Of a stretch of DNA of 64,000 nt, positions 39,096 through 48,348 are shown one piece after another. A model generated the notes under the pieces. That model was not told where the DNA came from. It made no database searches and worked only from the letters and a program-made list of their open reading frames with translations. The DNA is taken from assembly GCA_024642505.1 (NCBI GenBank), contig JAHEAZ010000156.1, positions 1 through 64,000 on the forward strand, written 5' to 3'. Source of the DNA: Gammaproteobacteria bacterium (GTDB lineage Bacteria; Pseudomonadota; Gammaproteobacteria; Steroidobacterales; Steroidobacteraceae). Made by a program: the position numbers and the translations under genes. Positions within the stretch are counted from its first letter, which is position 1. The number at the start of each line of letters is the position of its first letter.

Positions 39096-39262
39096 ACCTT
39101 TCCGATTTTTTCTACATGGGTGGCTATGCCGCCTTCCTGTGGCCGGCATACGGACTGGTCCTGTCCGTGCTGGTCTATAACGTTTGGAGCGCGCGCCGCG
39201 CGCACCAGGAAGCCCGCCGCGCCGCGGTGCGGCGTCTGCAGATGGAGGAGACTCGCTCATGA
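39092..39262 (+). CDS. ccmD: Haem exporter subunit CcmD
   Basis: A 56-residue protein missing from the ORF track as an entry of its own. One membrane helix (LWPAYGLVLSVLVYNVW) after the family start SDFFYMGGYAAFLW, and a basic C-terminal tail. CcmD is needed to release holo-CcmE from CcmABC. ATGA overlaps with ccmC on one side and ccmE on the other. Confidence 0.92.
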   Translation: MNLSDFFYMGGYAAFLWPAYGLVLSVLVYNVWSARRAHQEARRAAVRRLQMEETRS

Positions 39263-39699
39263 CACCCCGTCGCAAGCGCATGATCGCCGTGGCGGCGATC
39301 GTGATTGGCGTAGGCGCAGCCACAGCCGTGGCGCTGCAAGCCTTCCAGGAAAACATCATGTACTTTTACAGCCCATCGCAGGTGACCGGTGGCGAGGCAC
39401 CGCGAGGCCGGGCTTTCCGCCTGGGCGGCCTGGTGACGACCGGCAGCTTGCAACGCACGCCGGGCAGCATCGAGATCAACTTCCTGGTGACTGATAATGC
39501 CGAGACCATCCCGGTCAAGTATTCCGGGCTGCTGCCCGACCTTTTCCGCGAAGGCCAGGGGGTCATTGCCCACGGCAAACTGAACGACGGCGGCGTGTTT
39601 GTCGCCGATGAAGTCCTGGCCAAGCACGACGAGAACTACATGCCACCCGAGGTGGCAGATACGCTCAAGACGCCGCAGTCAGCCGGGGGCGCATCGTGA
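39259..39699 (+). CDS. ccmE: Haem chaperone CcmE
   Basis: A 146-residue periplasmic OB-fold protein with an N-terminal anchor (MIAVAAIVIGVGAATAVAL). The histidine that binds haem covalently is in VLAKHDENYMPPE, with the downstream tyrosine as in the usual HxxxY form. Start ATG 39259 overlaps the ccmD stop; the longer track frame lies over ccmD. Confidence 0.96.
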   Translation: MTPRRKRMIAVAAIVIGVGAATAVALQAFQENIMYFYSPSQVTGGEAPRGRAFRLGGLVTTGSLQRTPGSIEINFLVTDNAETIPVKYSGLLPDLFREGQGVIAHGKLNDGGVFVADEVLAKHDENYMPPEVADTLKTPQSAGGAS

Positions 39700-41657
39700 T
39701 TCCTGAGCTTGGTCACTTTGCTCTGATCCTGGCGCTGCTGCTTGCGGCGGCGCAGGCATTCTTCGGCCTGGTCGGCGCCTCCCGCGGCAACGTCGCCTGG
39801 ATGCGCGCCGCGCAGCCGGCGGTCGCCGGGCAGTGGGTGTTCCTGCTGCTGTCCTTCGGCGCCCTGGTCTGGTCGTTCATTCAGTTCGACTTTTCGGTTC
39901 GCTACGTCGCCATGACGTCGAACTCGCTGCTACCCCTGTTCTACCGGATCGCCGCAGCCTGGGGTGGCCACGAAGGCTCATTGCTGTTGTGGGGCACGAT
40001 GCTGGCAACCTGGTCGATTGCGGTCGCGGCCTTCAGCCGCAGCATGCCGCTGCCATACAAGAGCCGCGTCCTCGGTGTGCTCGGCTTGGTCAGCATGGGT
40101 TTCCTGATGTTCATGCTGTTCACCTCCAGCCCGTTCGAGCGGCTGGTGCCCGCCGCGGCAGAAGGCAATGACCTGAATCCGCTGTTGCAGGACGTGGCGC
40201 TGGCCATTCATCCGCCAATGCTCTACCTCGGCTACGTCGGCTTTTCCGTCGCCTTCGCCTTCGCCTGTGCAACCTTGATCGAGGGCCGGCTTGACGTGGC
40301 CTGGGCGCGTTGGGCGCGGCCCTGGACCTTGGCGGCATGGCTGTGCCTGACCATCGGGATCACACTGGGCAGCTGGTGGGCCTATTACGAGCTCGGCTGG
40401 GGCGGTTACTGGTTCTGGGATCCGGTCGAAAATGCGTCCTTCATGCCGTGGCTGATGGGCGCCGCACTGATCCATTCGCTCGCGGTCACGGAAAAACGCG
40501 GTCTGTTCAAGAGCTGGACTTTGTTACTGGCCGTGGGCGCCTTTTCACTCAGCCTGCTGGGCACGTTCCTGGTTCGCTCCGGCGTGCTGGTGTCGGTCCA
40601 TGCATTCGCTACCGACCCTGCCCGTGGACTGTTCATCCTGGGCTTCCTGGTGGCGGTCATCGGCGGCGCGCTGGCGCTGTATACCTGGCGGGCACCGGTG
40701 CTCAAGTCCGATGCCGGTTTCGAGCTGCTCTCGCGCGAGGCTTTCGTGCTGTTCAACAATGCGCTGCTGGTTGCAGCTACCGGCCTGATCCTGCTCGGTA
40801 CCCTCTATCCGTTGTTCATGGATGCAATGGAGCTCGGTAAGATCTCGGTTGGGCCGCCGTACTTCGGCGTCGCCTTCCTGATTCCGATGGTGCCGCTGCT
40901 GTTGCTGCTCGGTGTGGGGATGCATTCGAGCTGGAAGCGCAGTCACATCGGCCCGATCGGCCGCCTGTTCGGCGTCCTGCTGGGCGCCGCCGTGGTGCTG
41001 GCGCTGCTGGTCAGCAAGTTCGCGTACGGCCAAGTCCACTTCATGGGGGTGGTCGGCTTCACCGTGGCCTTCTGGGTCATGGGTTCAGCACTGTACGAGC
41101 CGATCAGGCGGGGTGGTAACCTGCGCGGCCTGCCGGCTGGCTTCTGGGGCATGACCCTGGCGCACTTCGGTGTCGGCCTGTTTGCGCTGGGCATCACCGG
41201 CGTCGAGTCCTACCGCATAGAAAAGGATATCAGCCTCGGTGCGGGCGACGTGACCGAGCTGTCCGGCTATGAGTTCAGGTTCGACGGGACGAAGCAGGTG
41301 CGTGGCCCGAACTACGATGCCATCGAGGGTACGGTGGTGCTCAGCCGGGACGGCAAGGCGTTCAAGACCCTGCATCCGCAGAAGCGCTTCTACGCCTCCG
41401 GTGGAAACGCAATGACCGAGGCGGGAATCCACGCGACACCAACCCGCGATCTGTTCGTGGCCCTTGGCGAGGACCTTGGCGCGGGCAAGTGGAGCATGCG
41501 GGTGCAGTACAAGCCACTGATTCGCTACATCTGGCTGGGTGCATTGTTCATGGCGCTCGGTGGCCTGGTGTCTGCGACCGACCGGCGCTATCGCGCGAAG
41601 CTGCCCGCGACCGCTCGCGCGCCGGGCGGGACGATGGCGGGGGAGGGAGCAAGGTGA
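39696..41657 (+). CDS. ccmF: Haem lyase subunit CcmF
   Basis: A 653-residue multi-helix protein that, with CcmH, attaches haem to apocytochromes. The WWD domain is GWGGYWFWDPVENASFMPWL; haem-ligand histidines lie in AIHPPMLYLGYV and HSLAVTEKRG. A GTG start overlaps the ccmE stop as GTGA. The length is normal for the family. Confidence 0.96.
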   Translation: MIPELGHFALILALLLAAAQAFFGLVGASRGNVAWMRAAQPAVAGQWVFLLLSFGALVWSFIQFDFSVRYVAMTSNSLLPLFYRIAAAWGGHEGSLLLWGTMLATWSIAVAAFSRSMPLPYKSRVLGVLGLVSMGFLMFMLFTSSPFERLVPAAAEGNDLNPLLQDVALAIHPPMLYLGYVGFSVAFAFACATLIEGRLDVAWARWARPWTLAAWLCLTIGITLGSWWAYYELGWGGYWFWDPVENASFMPWLMGAALIHSLAVTEKRGLFKSWTLLLAVGAFSLSLLGTFLVRSGVLVSVHAFATDPARGLFILGFLVAVIGGALALYTWRAPVLKSDAGFELLSREAFVLFNNALLVAATGLILLGTLYPLFMDAMELGKISVGPPYFGVAFLIPMVPLLLLLGVGMHSSWKRSHIGPIGRLFGVLLGAAVVLALLVSKFAYGQVHFMGVVGFTVAFWVMGSALYEPIRRGGNLRGLPAGFWGMTLAHFGVGLFALGITGVESYRIEKDISLGAGDVTELSGYEFRFDGTKQVRGPNYDAIEGTVVLSRDGKAFKTLHPQKRFYASGGNAMTEAGIHATPTRDLFVALGEDLGAGKWSMRVQYKPLIRYIWLGALFMALGGLVSATDRRYRAKLPATARAPGGTMAGEGAR

Positions 41658-42193
41658 GCCGCTACATCAGGTTTCTGGTTCCGGCCGGGTTGTTTGTCAT
41701 CCTGGTCGGTTTCCTCTTCATTGGCCTGCAGCGCGATCCGAGCGTGATCGACTCGCCGTTGATCGGCAAGCCGGCGCCACAATTCGTGCTCGAGAACCTC
41801 GACGATCCGGCACTGCGAGTGGGCACGGCTGACCTGCAGGGGCGCATGTACCTGTTCAACGTCTGGGGTACCTGGTGCGGTGGCTGCAGGCAGGAACACG
41901 ATGCGTTGCTGGCCATCTCCCGCAGCAATGTCGTCCCGATCATCGGGCTCAACTGGAAGGATGACCGCGGACTGGCGCGGAAGTGGCTCAACCAGCTGGG
42001 GAATCCTTACGAGCTTGTGGCCTTCGACCCGGAGGGTCAGGTGGCGATCGACTGGGGCGTATATGGCGCACCGGAGACCTTCCTGGTTGCCGCGGATGGA
42101 ACGGTCCTCGCCAAGCGCATCGGCGCGATGGACATGACGGTGTGGCAGCGTGACTTTCTGCCGCTCATCAATGGGACCGGGGGCAGTTCATGA
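41654..42193 (+). CDS. ccmG: Thiol:disulfide interchange protein CcmG (DsbE)
   Basis: A 179-residue membrane-anchored thioredoxin that reduces apocytochrome cysteines. The active site is WCGGC in [14 protein letters not shown] and the cis-proline loop is YGAPETF. The start is GTG 41654, overlapping the ccmF stop, which gives the anchor helix [19 protein letters not shown]; the longer track frame was rejected. CGGC is a somewhat unusual pair of middle residues. Confidence 0.93.
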   Translation: MSRYIRFLVPAGLFVILVGFLFIGLQRDPSVIDSPLIGKPAPQFVLENLDDPALRVGTADLQGRMYLFNVWGTWCGGCRQEHDALLAISRSNVVPIIGLNWKDDRGLARKWLNQLGNPYELVAFDPEGQVAIDWGVYGAPETFLVAADGTVLAKRIGAMDMTVWQRDFLPLINGTGGSS

Positions 42194-42633
42194 TCCGCGC
42201 CTTCACGGTCGCACTGTTGTTGGCCTTGTCGGTCAGCGCTGTTGCCATCGACCCCGAGCCGGCCTTCAGTGATCCGGCGATGCAGGAACGCTATGAGAAC
42301 CTGACCCGCGAGTTGCGCTGCCTGGTCTGCCAGAACCAGACCATCGCCGACTCCAATGCGGGCCTCGCCCAGGACCTGCGGCGCGAAGTTCGCGAACTGA
42401 TGGTTGAAGGCAAGAGCGACGACGAGATCCACGATTTCCTGACGGCACGCTATGGCGACTTCGTGCTCTACAACCCGCCGGTCAAGCCGCGTACCTACCT
42501 GCTCTGGGCAGCGCCGGGGCTGCTGGTGATCTTCGGGATGGGAGCGGCTGTTGCAGTGGTGATGCGCCGGGCGCGCGCCGCGCGCGATAATCCGGCGACC
42601 CTTGAGAACGACAGCGAGACGGGGACCCTGTGA
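42190..42633 (+). CDS. ccmH: Cytochrome c maturation protein CcmH (CycL-type)
   Basis: A 147-residue protein with a signal peptide, the redox motif [15 protein letters not shown], and one C-terminal membrane helix ([23 protein letters not shown]). It passes reducing power to the apocytochrome and forms the lyase with CcmF and CcmI. This is the short form; the TPR part is the separate gene ccmI. Confidence 0.94.
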   Translation: MIRAFTVALLLALSVSAVAIDPEPAFSDPAMQERYENLTRELRCLVCQNQTIADSNAGLAQDLRREVRELMVEGKSDDEIHDFLTARYGDFVLYNPPVKPRTYLLWAAPGLLVIFGMGAAVAVVMRRARAARDNPATLENDSETGTL

Positions 42634-43736
42634 CAGTATTCATCGTGCTTGCCGCCTTGCTGGCGGCGCTGGCGGTCGCGCTCGTCGCGTGGCCGCTGTT
42701 TCGCCCCCATCCGGATGCCGAGGGTTCGGCCGTTGGGGCCTCCCGCGCTGCGGCGGTGGCGGTCGCCGTCAGCATTCCGTTGCTCGCGTTCATTGCGTAT
42801 TTCACCCTCAGCGACTGGCCGTGGAACCCTCAGGCACGGGCGCAGGCAGCAGGCCCTGGCGGTGCTGCCTCGGCGCCCTTGGAGCAGATGGCGAGCCAGC
42901 TCGAGGATAGATTGAGTCGCGAGAAGGGGGACTCGGAAGGCTGGAAAATGCTCGGCCGCACTTATGTCGTAATGGGTAACTTCCCCAAGGCGCTCACCGC
43001 TTACGGCCAGGCCTATACCTTGACCAGCGGCTCGGACACTGAGGCGTTGCTCGGATATGCCGAGGCACGGGTGCTGGTCAACGAGGCCGATTTCGAGGGC
43101 GAGGCCGGCCAGTTGTTCGAACGTGCCCTCGAGGTCGAGCCGAACAATCCGAAGGCCCTGTGGTATGCGGGACTGGCTGCTTACCGGAAGCAGGAGCTGT
43201 CTACGGCCCGTGCCCACTGGACGGCGCTTCGTGACCTTGGGGGTCCTCCAGAGATCATGCAGGTACTCGACCAGCGCATTGGCGAGATCGACGCGGCGAT
43301 CGGACCGGCTGACGGGACCGTCGCGACAGCCAAGACGCAGCCGGCCCAGGCGGCGCCTGATCAGGCGCCGGTTGAGCCCCAGGAAGCAGCCGCGGGAGAG
43401 GGGATTGCACTGCGCATTGAGGTCGCTCCCGGTCTGGCAGGACGCGTGCCGGCGGGCACGACCATGTTCGTCCTGGCTCGAAGCGGCACCGGTGGCCCCC
43501 CCCTTGCGGCGGTCCGTCGCTCTAGCAATGAGCTGCCGCTCGATATCACGCTGACCGACGCCAATGCGATGATCCCCGGGACGTCGCTCAAGCAGGTCGA
43601 GTCGCTTTCGCTGGTCGCCCGGGTATCGCTGACGGGCCGGCCGGTTGCATCGCCCGGCGACCTGTATGGCGAGGTTCGCTATGATCCAGCCTCGTCGGGT
43701 CGCATCAAGCTGACCATAGACCGGGTCGTCGAGTAG
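42630..43736 (+). CDS. ccmI: Cytochrome c biogenesis protein CcmI
   Basis: A 368-residue protein with two N-terminal membrane helices, a TPR region ([26 protein letters not shown] and following repeats, about residues 85-210) and a C-terminal periplasmic domain (from about residue 255, [23 protein letters not shown]) like the CycH C-terminus. It presents apocytochromes to CcmFH. The GTG start overlaps the ccmH stop. Last gene of the operon. Confidence 0.92.
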   Translation: MTVFIVLAALLAALAVALVAWPLFRPHPDAEGSAVGASRAAAVAVAVSIPLLAFIAYFTLSDWPWNPQARAQAAGPGGAASAPLEQMASQLEDRLSREKGDSEGWKMLGRTYVVMGNFPKALTAYGQAYTLTSGSDTEALLGYAEARVLVNEADFEGEAGQLFERALEVEPNNPKALWYAGLAAYRKQELSTARAHWTALRDLGGPPEIMQVLDQRIGEIDAAIGPADGTVATAKTQPAQAAPDQAPVEPQEAAAGEGIALRIEVAPGLAGRVPAGTTMFVLARSGTGGPPLAAVRRSSNELPLDITLTDANAMIPGTSLKQVESLSLVARVSLTGRPVASPGDLYGEVRYDPASSGRIKLTIDRVVE

Positions 43737-43791
43737 CGGCGATCCGGGCTGGTCGCGGCGACCCTCCCAGGAGTCCGTCGGTCAGGCCAGC

Positions 43792-44688
43792 ATGGGACGA
43801 AGCAACGTCAGACTGAAATTTGCCCGCACCCCGCGATTGGCCGGGAATTACGCACGTGCCTTGCTGTCCCGTCGCGCGCAACTGTTGCCTGACGGATCGA
43901 CCATTCCACGCCTCGAGGGCGAGATCGCAGAGGTCAGGATCGATCCACGCCATCTGGCGAGGTATCGCGCAATCTGTAGTTTCGCCAGTGACGGGCAGTT
44001 GCCGATCACCTATCCGCACGTCCTCGCCACGCCGGCGCAGGTGGCCCTGATGACCCATCCGGAGTTCCCGGTGCGGCTGATGGGGCTGATTCACATCAAC
44101 AACGAAATCACCTGGAGACGCCCGCTTGACGACCAGGCGAGCTATGGCCTGCGCTGCTGGGTCGAGGGGCACAGGGATACCGATCGCGGCCAGGAGTTCG
44201 ATCTGCACATCGACCTGCTGGATGGGGACGAGGTTGCCTGGTCCGGGTGCAGCACCTTGCTGGCCCGACATGTGGCGACCGGGGAACAGGCCGCCCGCAA
44301 CGCGCGGGCGGCGCTGCGGGCGCCCAAACCCAAGCCAGGCCAGCCCGTCGTGGAGGTGCCGTTTGTCGCGAACCACGGCATCACGCGCAGCTACGGGCGT
44401 GTGTCCGGGGACGTCAACCCCATTCACCTCGCGGACTTCACCGCGAAGTGGTTCGGGTTCGACCGGGCGGTAGCGCACGGCATGTGGTCGATGGCGCGTT
44501 CGCTGGCAGCGCTTGGCCCGGAACTGACCCGGGCGCCCTGCCGCGTGCCGGTCGAGTTCAAGCTGCCGCTGTTCCTGCCGGCCGCAGTACGGCTCGACCA
44601 TTGGAACAACGATGGTCAGTGGCCGTTCGTGTTGCGTGATGCTTCCAGCAAGCGTCCGCACCTTGCCGGCCAGGTCGAGCGATACTGA
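43792..44688 (+). CDS. MaoC-family hotdog hydratase
   Basis: A 298-residue protein with two hotdog halves. The C-terminal half has the hydratase 2 motif YGRVSGDVNPIHLADFTAKWFGF with the catalytic Asp and His, then VAHGMWSMAR. The N-terminal half is a degenerate hotdog domain. Relatives hydrate enoyl-CoA or act in fatty-acid modification or PHA precursor supply. A supply role would fit the phasin and PhaD genes nearby, but that is inference. Confidence 0.8.
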   Translation: MGRSNVRLKFARTPRLAGNYARALLSRRAQLLPDGSTIPRLEGEIAEVRIDPRHLARYRAICSFASDGQLPITYPHVLATPAQVALMTHPEFPVRLMGLIHINNEITWRRPLDDQASYGLRCWVEGHRDTDRGQEFDLHIDLLDGDEVAWSGCSTLLARHVATGEQAARNARAALRAPKPKPGQPVVEVPFVANHGITRSYGRVSGDVNPIHLADFTAKWFGFDRAVAHGMWSMARSLAALGPELTRAPCRVPVEFKLPLFLPAAVRLDHWNNDGQWPFVLRDASSKRPHLAGQVERY

Positions 44689-44704
44689 GGTGCCGGCGGC
44701 GCGC

Positions 44705-45994
44705 ATGGCGCGAAAGTTACTCGGCGCGCGCCACGGCGAGGAACGCGCCGTCATCATCGCGTTTGCCTATTTCTTCCTGTTGCTGTGCAGCTACTACCTG
44801 CTTCGACCGGTGCGCGATGCCATGGCGGCGCATGCCGGACTTGGGCGACTGCCAGAGCTGTTTACCTATACCTTCCTGGTGATGCTGGTGATCACGCCGC
44901 TTTTCGGAGCGCTCGTTTCCCGGGTCCGCAAGCGGCGACTGCTGCCTGTCGTCTATGGTTTCTTTGCGCTGAACATGTTTGGTTTCTACCTGGCGTTTGA
45001 TGCGGATCCCGGTTCGGAACGCACCGCGGCAGTCTTCTTCGTCTGGCTCAGCGTCTTCAACATGTTTGTCGTGTCGGTGTTCTGGAGCTTCATGGCTGAC
45101 GTGTTCCGCGGCGACGAAGCCAAGCGGCTGTTCGGACCCATTGCGGCCGGTGGCAGCGCCGGAGCGATCATCGGTCCGCTGCTGACGCAGTCACTGGCCA
45201 GCGGGCTGGGAACGGCCGGCCTGATAATGCTTTCCATGCTGCTGTTGCTGGCGACCATCCCGTGTATCCGCGCCCTCGGTCACTGGTCGGTCGAGCGGCA
45301 CGGCGAGGCGCCCGGTACAGCCGCCGAGAGCACCGAGCCGATCGGCGGCGGTGCCCTGGCCGGCGTGACCCTGGTGGCCCGGACACCCTACCTGCTGGGC
45401 ATTGTCGCCATGCTCGGTCTCGGCGCGGTGGCGGGTACGTTCATGTACCTGGAATTGCAGCGCATCGCTTCGGCAGCCTATGAAGCCACGGCGGTGCGCA
45501 CCGCATTTTTCGCGCGGCTCGACCTGGGCGTCAACCTGCTGGCCTTTGTGCTGCAGGGCGTCGTGACTACCCGGATCATCCGACGCTTTGGCGTCACCGG
45601 CGGCCTGGTGACGATGCCGCTGGTCGCGTTCGGCAGTTTCATCTGGCTGGCGCTGGCTCCCTTCCTGCTGCCACTGGCGATCAGCCAGGTGATGAGGCGG
45701 GCCGGCGAGTTCGGTGTGGCCAAGCCCTCCCGCGAGGTGCTGTTCACCGCGGTTGATCCGGAGAGCAAGTACAAGGCCAAGAACTTCATCGACACGGTAG
45801 TCCAGCGAGGCAGCGATACGGGCGCCAGCTGGATGCACGGTTTCCTGCAGGCGAAAGGCTTTCTGTTGGCTGGTTACGGCGCGCTGTGCGCGCTGATCAT
45901 GGTCGTGCTGGTGGCGATCGGATTCGCCCTCGGGCGAGCCTACGCAGCGCGGGAACGATCTGCCGGCGCCGCCGCTTTGACTATGGAGGGCTGA
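44705..45994 (+). CDS. MFS-type transporter related to NTP/NDP exchangers
   Basis: A 429-residue protein with about twelve helices. The start (GEERAVIIAFAYFFLLLCSYYLLRPVRDAM) and the FWSFMADVFRGDEAKRLFGPIAAGGSAGAIIGPLL block recall the family annotated as NTP/NDP exchange transporter in free-living proteobacteria, distantly like the ATP/ADP translocases of intracellular bacteria. The substrate is unproven. ATG 44705 was taken; GTG 44690, one base after the MaoC gene stop, is an alternative. Late in the protein, FTAVDPESKYKAKNFIDTVVQRGSD is a striking charged loop typical of the group. Confidence 0.72.
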   Translation: MARKLLGARHGEERAVIIAFAYFFLLLCSYYLLRPVRDAMAAHAGLGRLPELFTYTFLVMLVITPLFGALVSRVRKRRLLPVVYGFFALNMFGFYLAFDADPGSERTAAVFFVWLSVFNMFVVSVFWSFMADVFRGDEAKRLFGPIAAGGSAGAIIGPLLTQSLASGLGTAGLIMLSMLLLLATIPCIRALGHWSVERHGEAPGTAAESTEPIGGGALAGVTLVARTPYLLGIVAMLGLGAVAGTFMYLELQRIASAAYEATAVRTAFFARLDLGVNLLAFVLQGVVTTRIIRRFGVTGGLVTMPLVAFGSFIWLALAPFLLPLAISQVMRRAGEFGVAKPSREVLFTAVDPESKYKAKNFIDTVVQRGSDTGASWMHGFLQAKGFLLAGYGALCALIMVVLVAIGFALGRAYAARERSAGAAALTMEG

Positions 45995-46056
45995 CGACCG
46001 GGAACTCACGGTGCCGAGGCAGGTCCTCTGCATGGACAGCACCAACGAGTGGAAAC

Positions 46057-47004
46057 ATGGATGATTCACAGGTGTACCCGTTTCGACATCCTGCAAAGAA
46101 GCTCACACGCCGCGAGGCGATGCTGCTGATCAGTGCGGGCCTGGCTGTGCCGAAGGCGGGCCTGGCAAACGCGGCCAGCCCTGGACGCCGCAGCATCCCC
46201 GGGTCTGGAGAACCCCTGCCGGTCGTGGGGCTGGGTACCTGGCAGGCCTTCGATACCCCAGCGCAAGGCGCCGAGTTCATCGCGGCCGCGGCGACACTCA
46301 GCGCGTTCCTGAGCGGGGGCGGACGTGTCATCGATACCTCGCCAATGTACGGTCGGGCAGAAGCGCGCCTCGGTGAGATGCTCGACGGGCAGCCGTTACT
46401 GCAGGATGCGTTCATCGCCACCAAGATCTGGACGCGCGGTCGGGAGGAGGGTATCCGACAGCTGCAGGAGTCGCGCCGGCTGCTGGGAAGCCCAACACTG
46501 GACCTGGTCCAGGTGCACAACCTGCTGGATGTCGATGTTCATTGGCGCACGCTCCAGGACGCACGCGAAGCCGGCCAGGTTCGTTACCTGGGGATTACCC
46601 ATTACCAGAATGCCGCGCATGATGAGCTCGAAAGGGTGATGCGGGCGGTGCGTCCCGACTTCCTGCAAGTCAATTATTCGCTGGCAGAACCCGATGCGGC
46701 CTCGCGACTGTTGCCGGCGGCCCGGGATCGTGGGGTCGCGGTACTGGTAAACCGGCCATTCATCAAGGGCGCGATGATCGATCGGGTTCAGGGCAAGTCG
46801 CTGCCCGAGGTAGCCGCGGATCTGGGGTGCCGGAGTGCGGCACAGCTGTTCCTGAAGTGGGTACTGGGCGAGCCCGCCGTTACGGTGGCACTGGCCGGAA
46901 CCCGCAACGCGCGCCATGCCGAGGAGAACCTGCAGGCCGCGATGCCGCCGCTGCCGGATGAGCCGCAAAGGCGCGTCATAGAGTCCTGGTTCGCGTCCCT
47001 TTAG
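46057..47004 (+). CDS. Exported aldo/keto reductase family protein
   Basis: A 315-residue protein whose N-terminus has a Tat-like signal (KKLTRREAMLLISAGLAVP). The AKR barrel follows: LPVVGLGTWQAF, VIDTSPMYGRAEARLGEML with the catalytic Asp and Tyr, ATKIWTRG with the Lys, and LVQVHNLLDV with the His position. The NADP-binding end is shorter than in classical members. Such exported AKR-like proteins are known but without a set function. The start is ATG 46057, six codons before HPAKKLTRRE; the track frame was trimmed. Confidence 0.75.
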   Translation: MDDSQVYPFRHPAKKLTRREAMLLISAGLAVPKAGLANAASPGRRSIPGSGEPLPVVGLGTWQAFDTPAQGAEFIAAAATLSAFLSGGGRVIDTSPMYGRAEARLGEMLDGQPLLQDAFIATKIWTRGREEGIRQLQESRRLLGSPTLDLVQVHNLLDVDVHWRTLQDAREAGQVRYLGITHYQNAAHDELERVMRAVRPDFLQVNYSLAEPDAASRLLPAARDRGVAVLVNRPFIKGAMIDRVQGKSLPEVAADLGCRSAAQLFLKWVLGEPAVTVALAGTRNARHAEENLQAAMPPLPDEPQRRVIESWFASL

Positions 47005-47142
47005 GCCCCGGAATTGGTTCGCGGGAACTCCGCGGACTAGGGTGCACTCCCTAGCGGAAATCACGAGACTACTGACATGGGTCGGCAATGCAGTGTCTGC
47101 GGCTGATCCGGTCCAGACACCGTGATAAGCCAGGAGAGAACC

Positions 47143-47583
47143 ATGATTGAGAACGTCAACAGCATCATCAACCAGATCAAAACCAGCGAGTTTGGCAAGA
47201 CCACCCGCAAGTCGGCGCAGGTCATCCTGAAGGCGAACATGAACGCCTGGACGACCACTCGCGACGAGCTTGGCAAGGTCATCGACCTCGCCGTGAAACA
47301 GAGCCGCAAGTTCACCCGCCAGTCGCGCAGCACGACCGAGGAAGTGGTCGAGAACCTTTCTGATGCCGCCAACGAGCGCGTCACCAAGGTCGAGAGACGC
47401 TTCCAGGAAGGCGTGAACAAGGTAATCCATGACATCGGCCTGCCGACGGCTGACGAGGTCGAGAAGCTTTCCAGGAAGGTCAACCGGCTCTCGAAGGAGA
47501 TCCAGAGCAAGAAGACCGCTGCCAAGCGCCGCGTGCCTCGCAAGAAGGCGGCTGCCAAGCGCAGCACCCGCCGCGCCGCCTGA
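47143..47583 (+). CDS. Phasin-like granule protein with a basic C-terminal tail
   Basis: A 146-residue helical protein. The first 110 residues are heptad-rich and amphipathic (QVILKANMNAWTTTRDELGKVIDLAVKQSRK) as in PhaI/PhaF phasins that coat polyhydroxyalkanoate granules. The tail is rich in Lys, Arg and Ala (KKTAAKRRVPRKKAAAKR), like the histone-H1-like DNA-binding tail of PhaF. The ATG at 47143 follows AGGAGAG. The PhaD-type regulator downstream supports the assignment. Confidence 0.78.
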   Translation: MIENVNSIINQIKTSEFGKTTRKSAQVILKANMNAWTTTRDELGKVIDLAVKQSRKFTRQSRSTTEEVVENLSDAANERVTKVERRFQEGVNKVIHDIGLPTADEVEKLSRKVNRLSKEIQSKKTAAKRRVPRKKAAAKRSTRRAA

Positions 47584-47625
47584 ATCGGGTTCCGGACAGA
47601 CTCTGACTGATCCCCCCTCGGCGCT

Positions 47626-47666
47626 GGTGTACGATCGGGTCACCGACGTACACCGGCGCTTTTTTA
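47626..47666 (+). promoter_or_regulatory. Long hairpin plus T-tract between phasin gene and phaD
   Basis: GGTGTACG and CGTACACC flank TCGG-GTCA-CCGA, giving a 12-bp stem with one bulged A, then GGCGC and six T. It can end the phasin transcript as an intrinsic terminator. The same dyad, lying 11 bases before the phaD ATG, could be a binding site for PhaD itself. The two uses do not exclude each other. Confidence 0.6.
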
Positions 47667-48331
47667 TGCCCGCAGAACCCCGGACCCGACCCGCGCGCCA
47701 GACCCGCAAGCGAATCCTGGACACGACCCTGGCGCTCTATAACGACCTGGGCGAACCAAACGTGTCGACCACGCTCATTGCCACCGAAGTTGGCATCAGT
47801 GCTGGCAACCTGCATTACCACTTCCGCAAGAAAGACCAGCTGATTGCGGCTTTGCTCGAGCAGTTCGTCGGCGAAATCGAGGACCTGCTGCCCCCCGAGA
47901 CCTGGCGGGCGCGAGAGGTGGAAGACGCATGGTTCCTGCTGCACGTCATCTTCGAGACAATCTGGAAGTACCGTTTCCTGTTCCGCGACCTGTCCGGGAT
48001 CATGTCGCGTGATCGACGCGCAGGGCATCGTCTGACGGCGGTCTTTGCGCGCGCGGTGGATACCTCGCGGGGGATTTGCCTGGGCCTGGCGGAAAGCGGG
48101 CAACTCGAGGCGACTCCTGCCGAAATCGAGGCGCTAGCACGCAACGTCACCGTGCTCACCCTGTACTGGCTGTCGTTCGACACCGTCCGGCACCCCCGCC
48201 GGGACCAGCCGGGGGACGCGATCGCCGCCGGCGTCTACCAGGTGCTGATGCTCGTGGCGCCCTTCATGAGGGTTACCGGGCGGGCCAACCTCGAGTACCT
48301 CGCATCACAATACCTCTCGCGGGGGTCGTAG
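47666..48331 (+). CDS. phaD: TetR-family regulator PhaD
   Basis: A 221-residue TetR protein. The helix-turn-helix is IATEVGISAGNLHYHFRKKDQLI; the ligand domain has DAWFLLHVIFETIWKYRFLFRDLSGIM and YQVLMLVAPFM, which match PhaD of pseudomonads, the activator or repressor of PHA-granule genes. Start ATG 47666 sits right after the T-tract; the longer track frame runs through the phasin gene. It is convergent with mprF, with 17 bases between the stops. Confidence 0.82.
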   Translation: MPAEPRTRPARQTRKRILDTTLALYNDLGEPNVSTTLIATEVGISAGNLHYHFRKKDQLIAALLEQFVGEIEDLLPPETWRAREVEDAWFLLHVIFETIWKYRFLFRDLSGIMSRDRRAGHRLTAVFARAVDTSRGICLGLAESGQLEATPAEIEALARNVTVLTLYWLSFDTVRHPRRDQPGDAIAAGVYQVLMLVAPFMRVTGRANLEYLASQYLSRGS

Positions 48332-48348
48332 CAGGCTGCGCCAGGCAC

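Noticed and set aside
37950-39359. 469-codon minus-strand ORF
   Set aside because: Antisense to ccmB-ccmE, which are certain.
45191-47724. Two long minus-strand ORFs (45191-46096 and 46396-47724)
   Set aside because: Antisense to the transporter, aldo/keto reductase and phasin genes.
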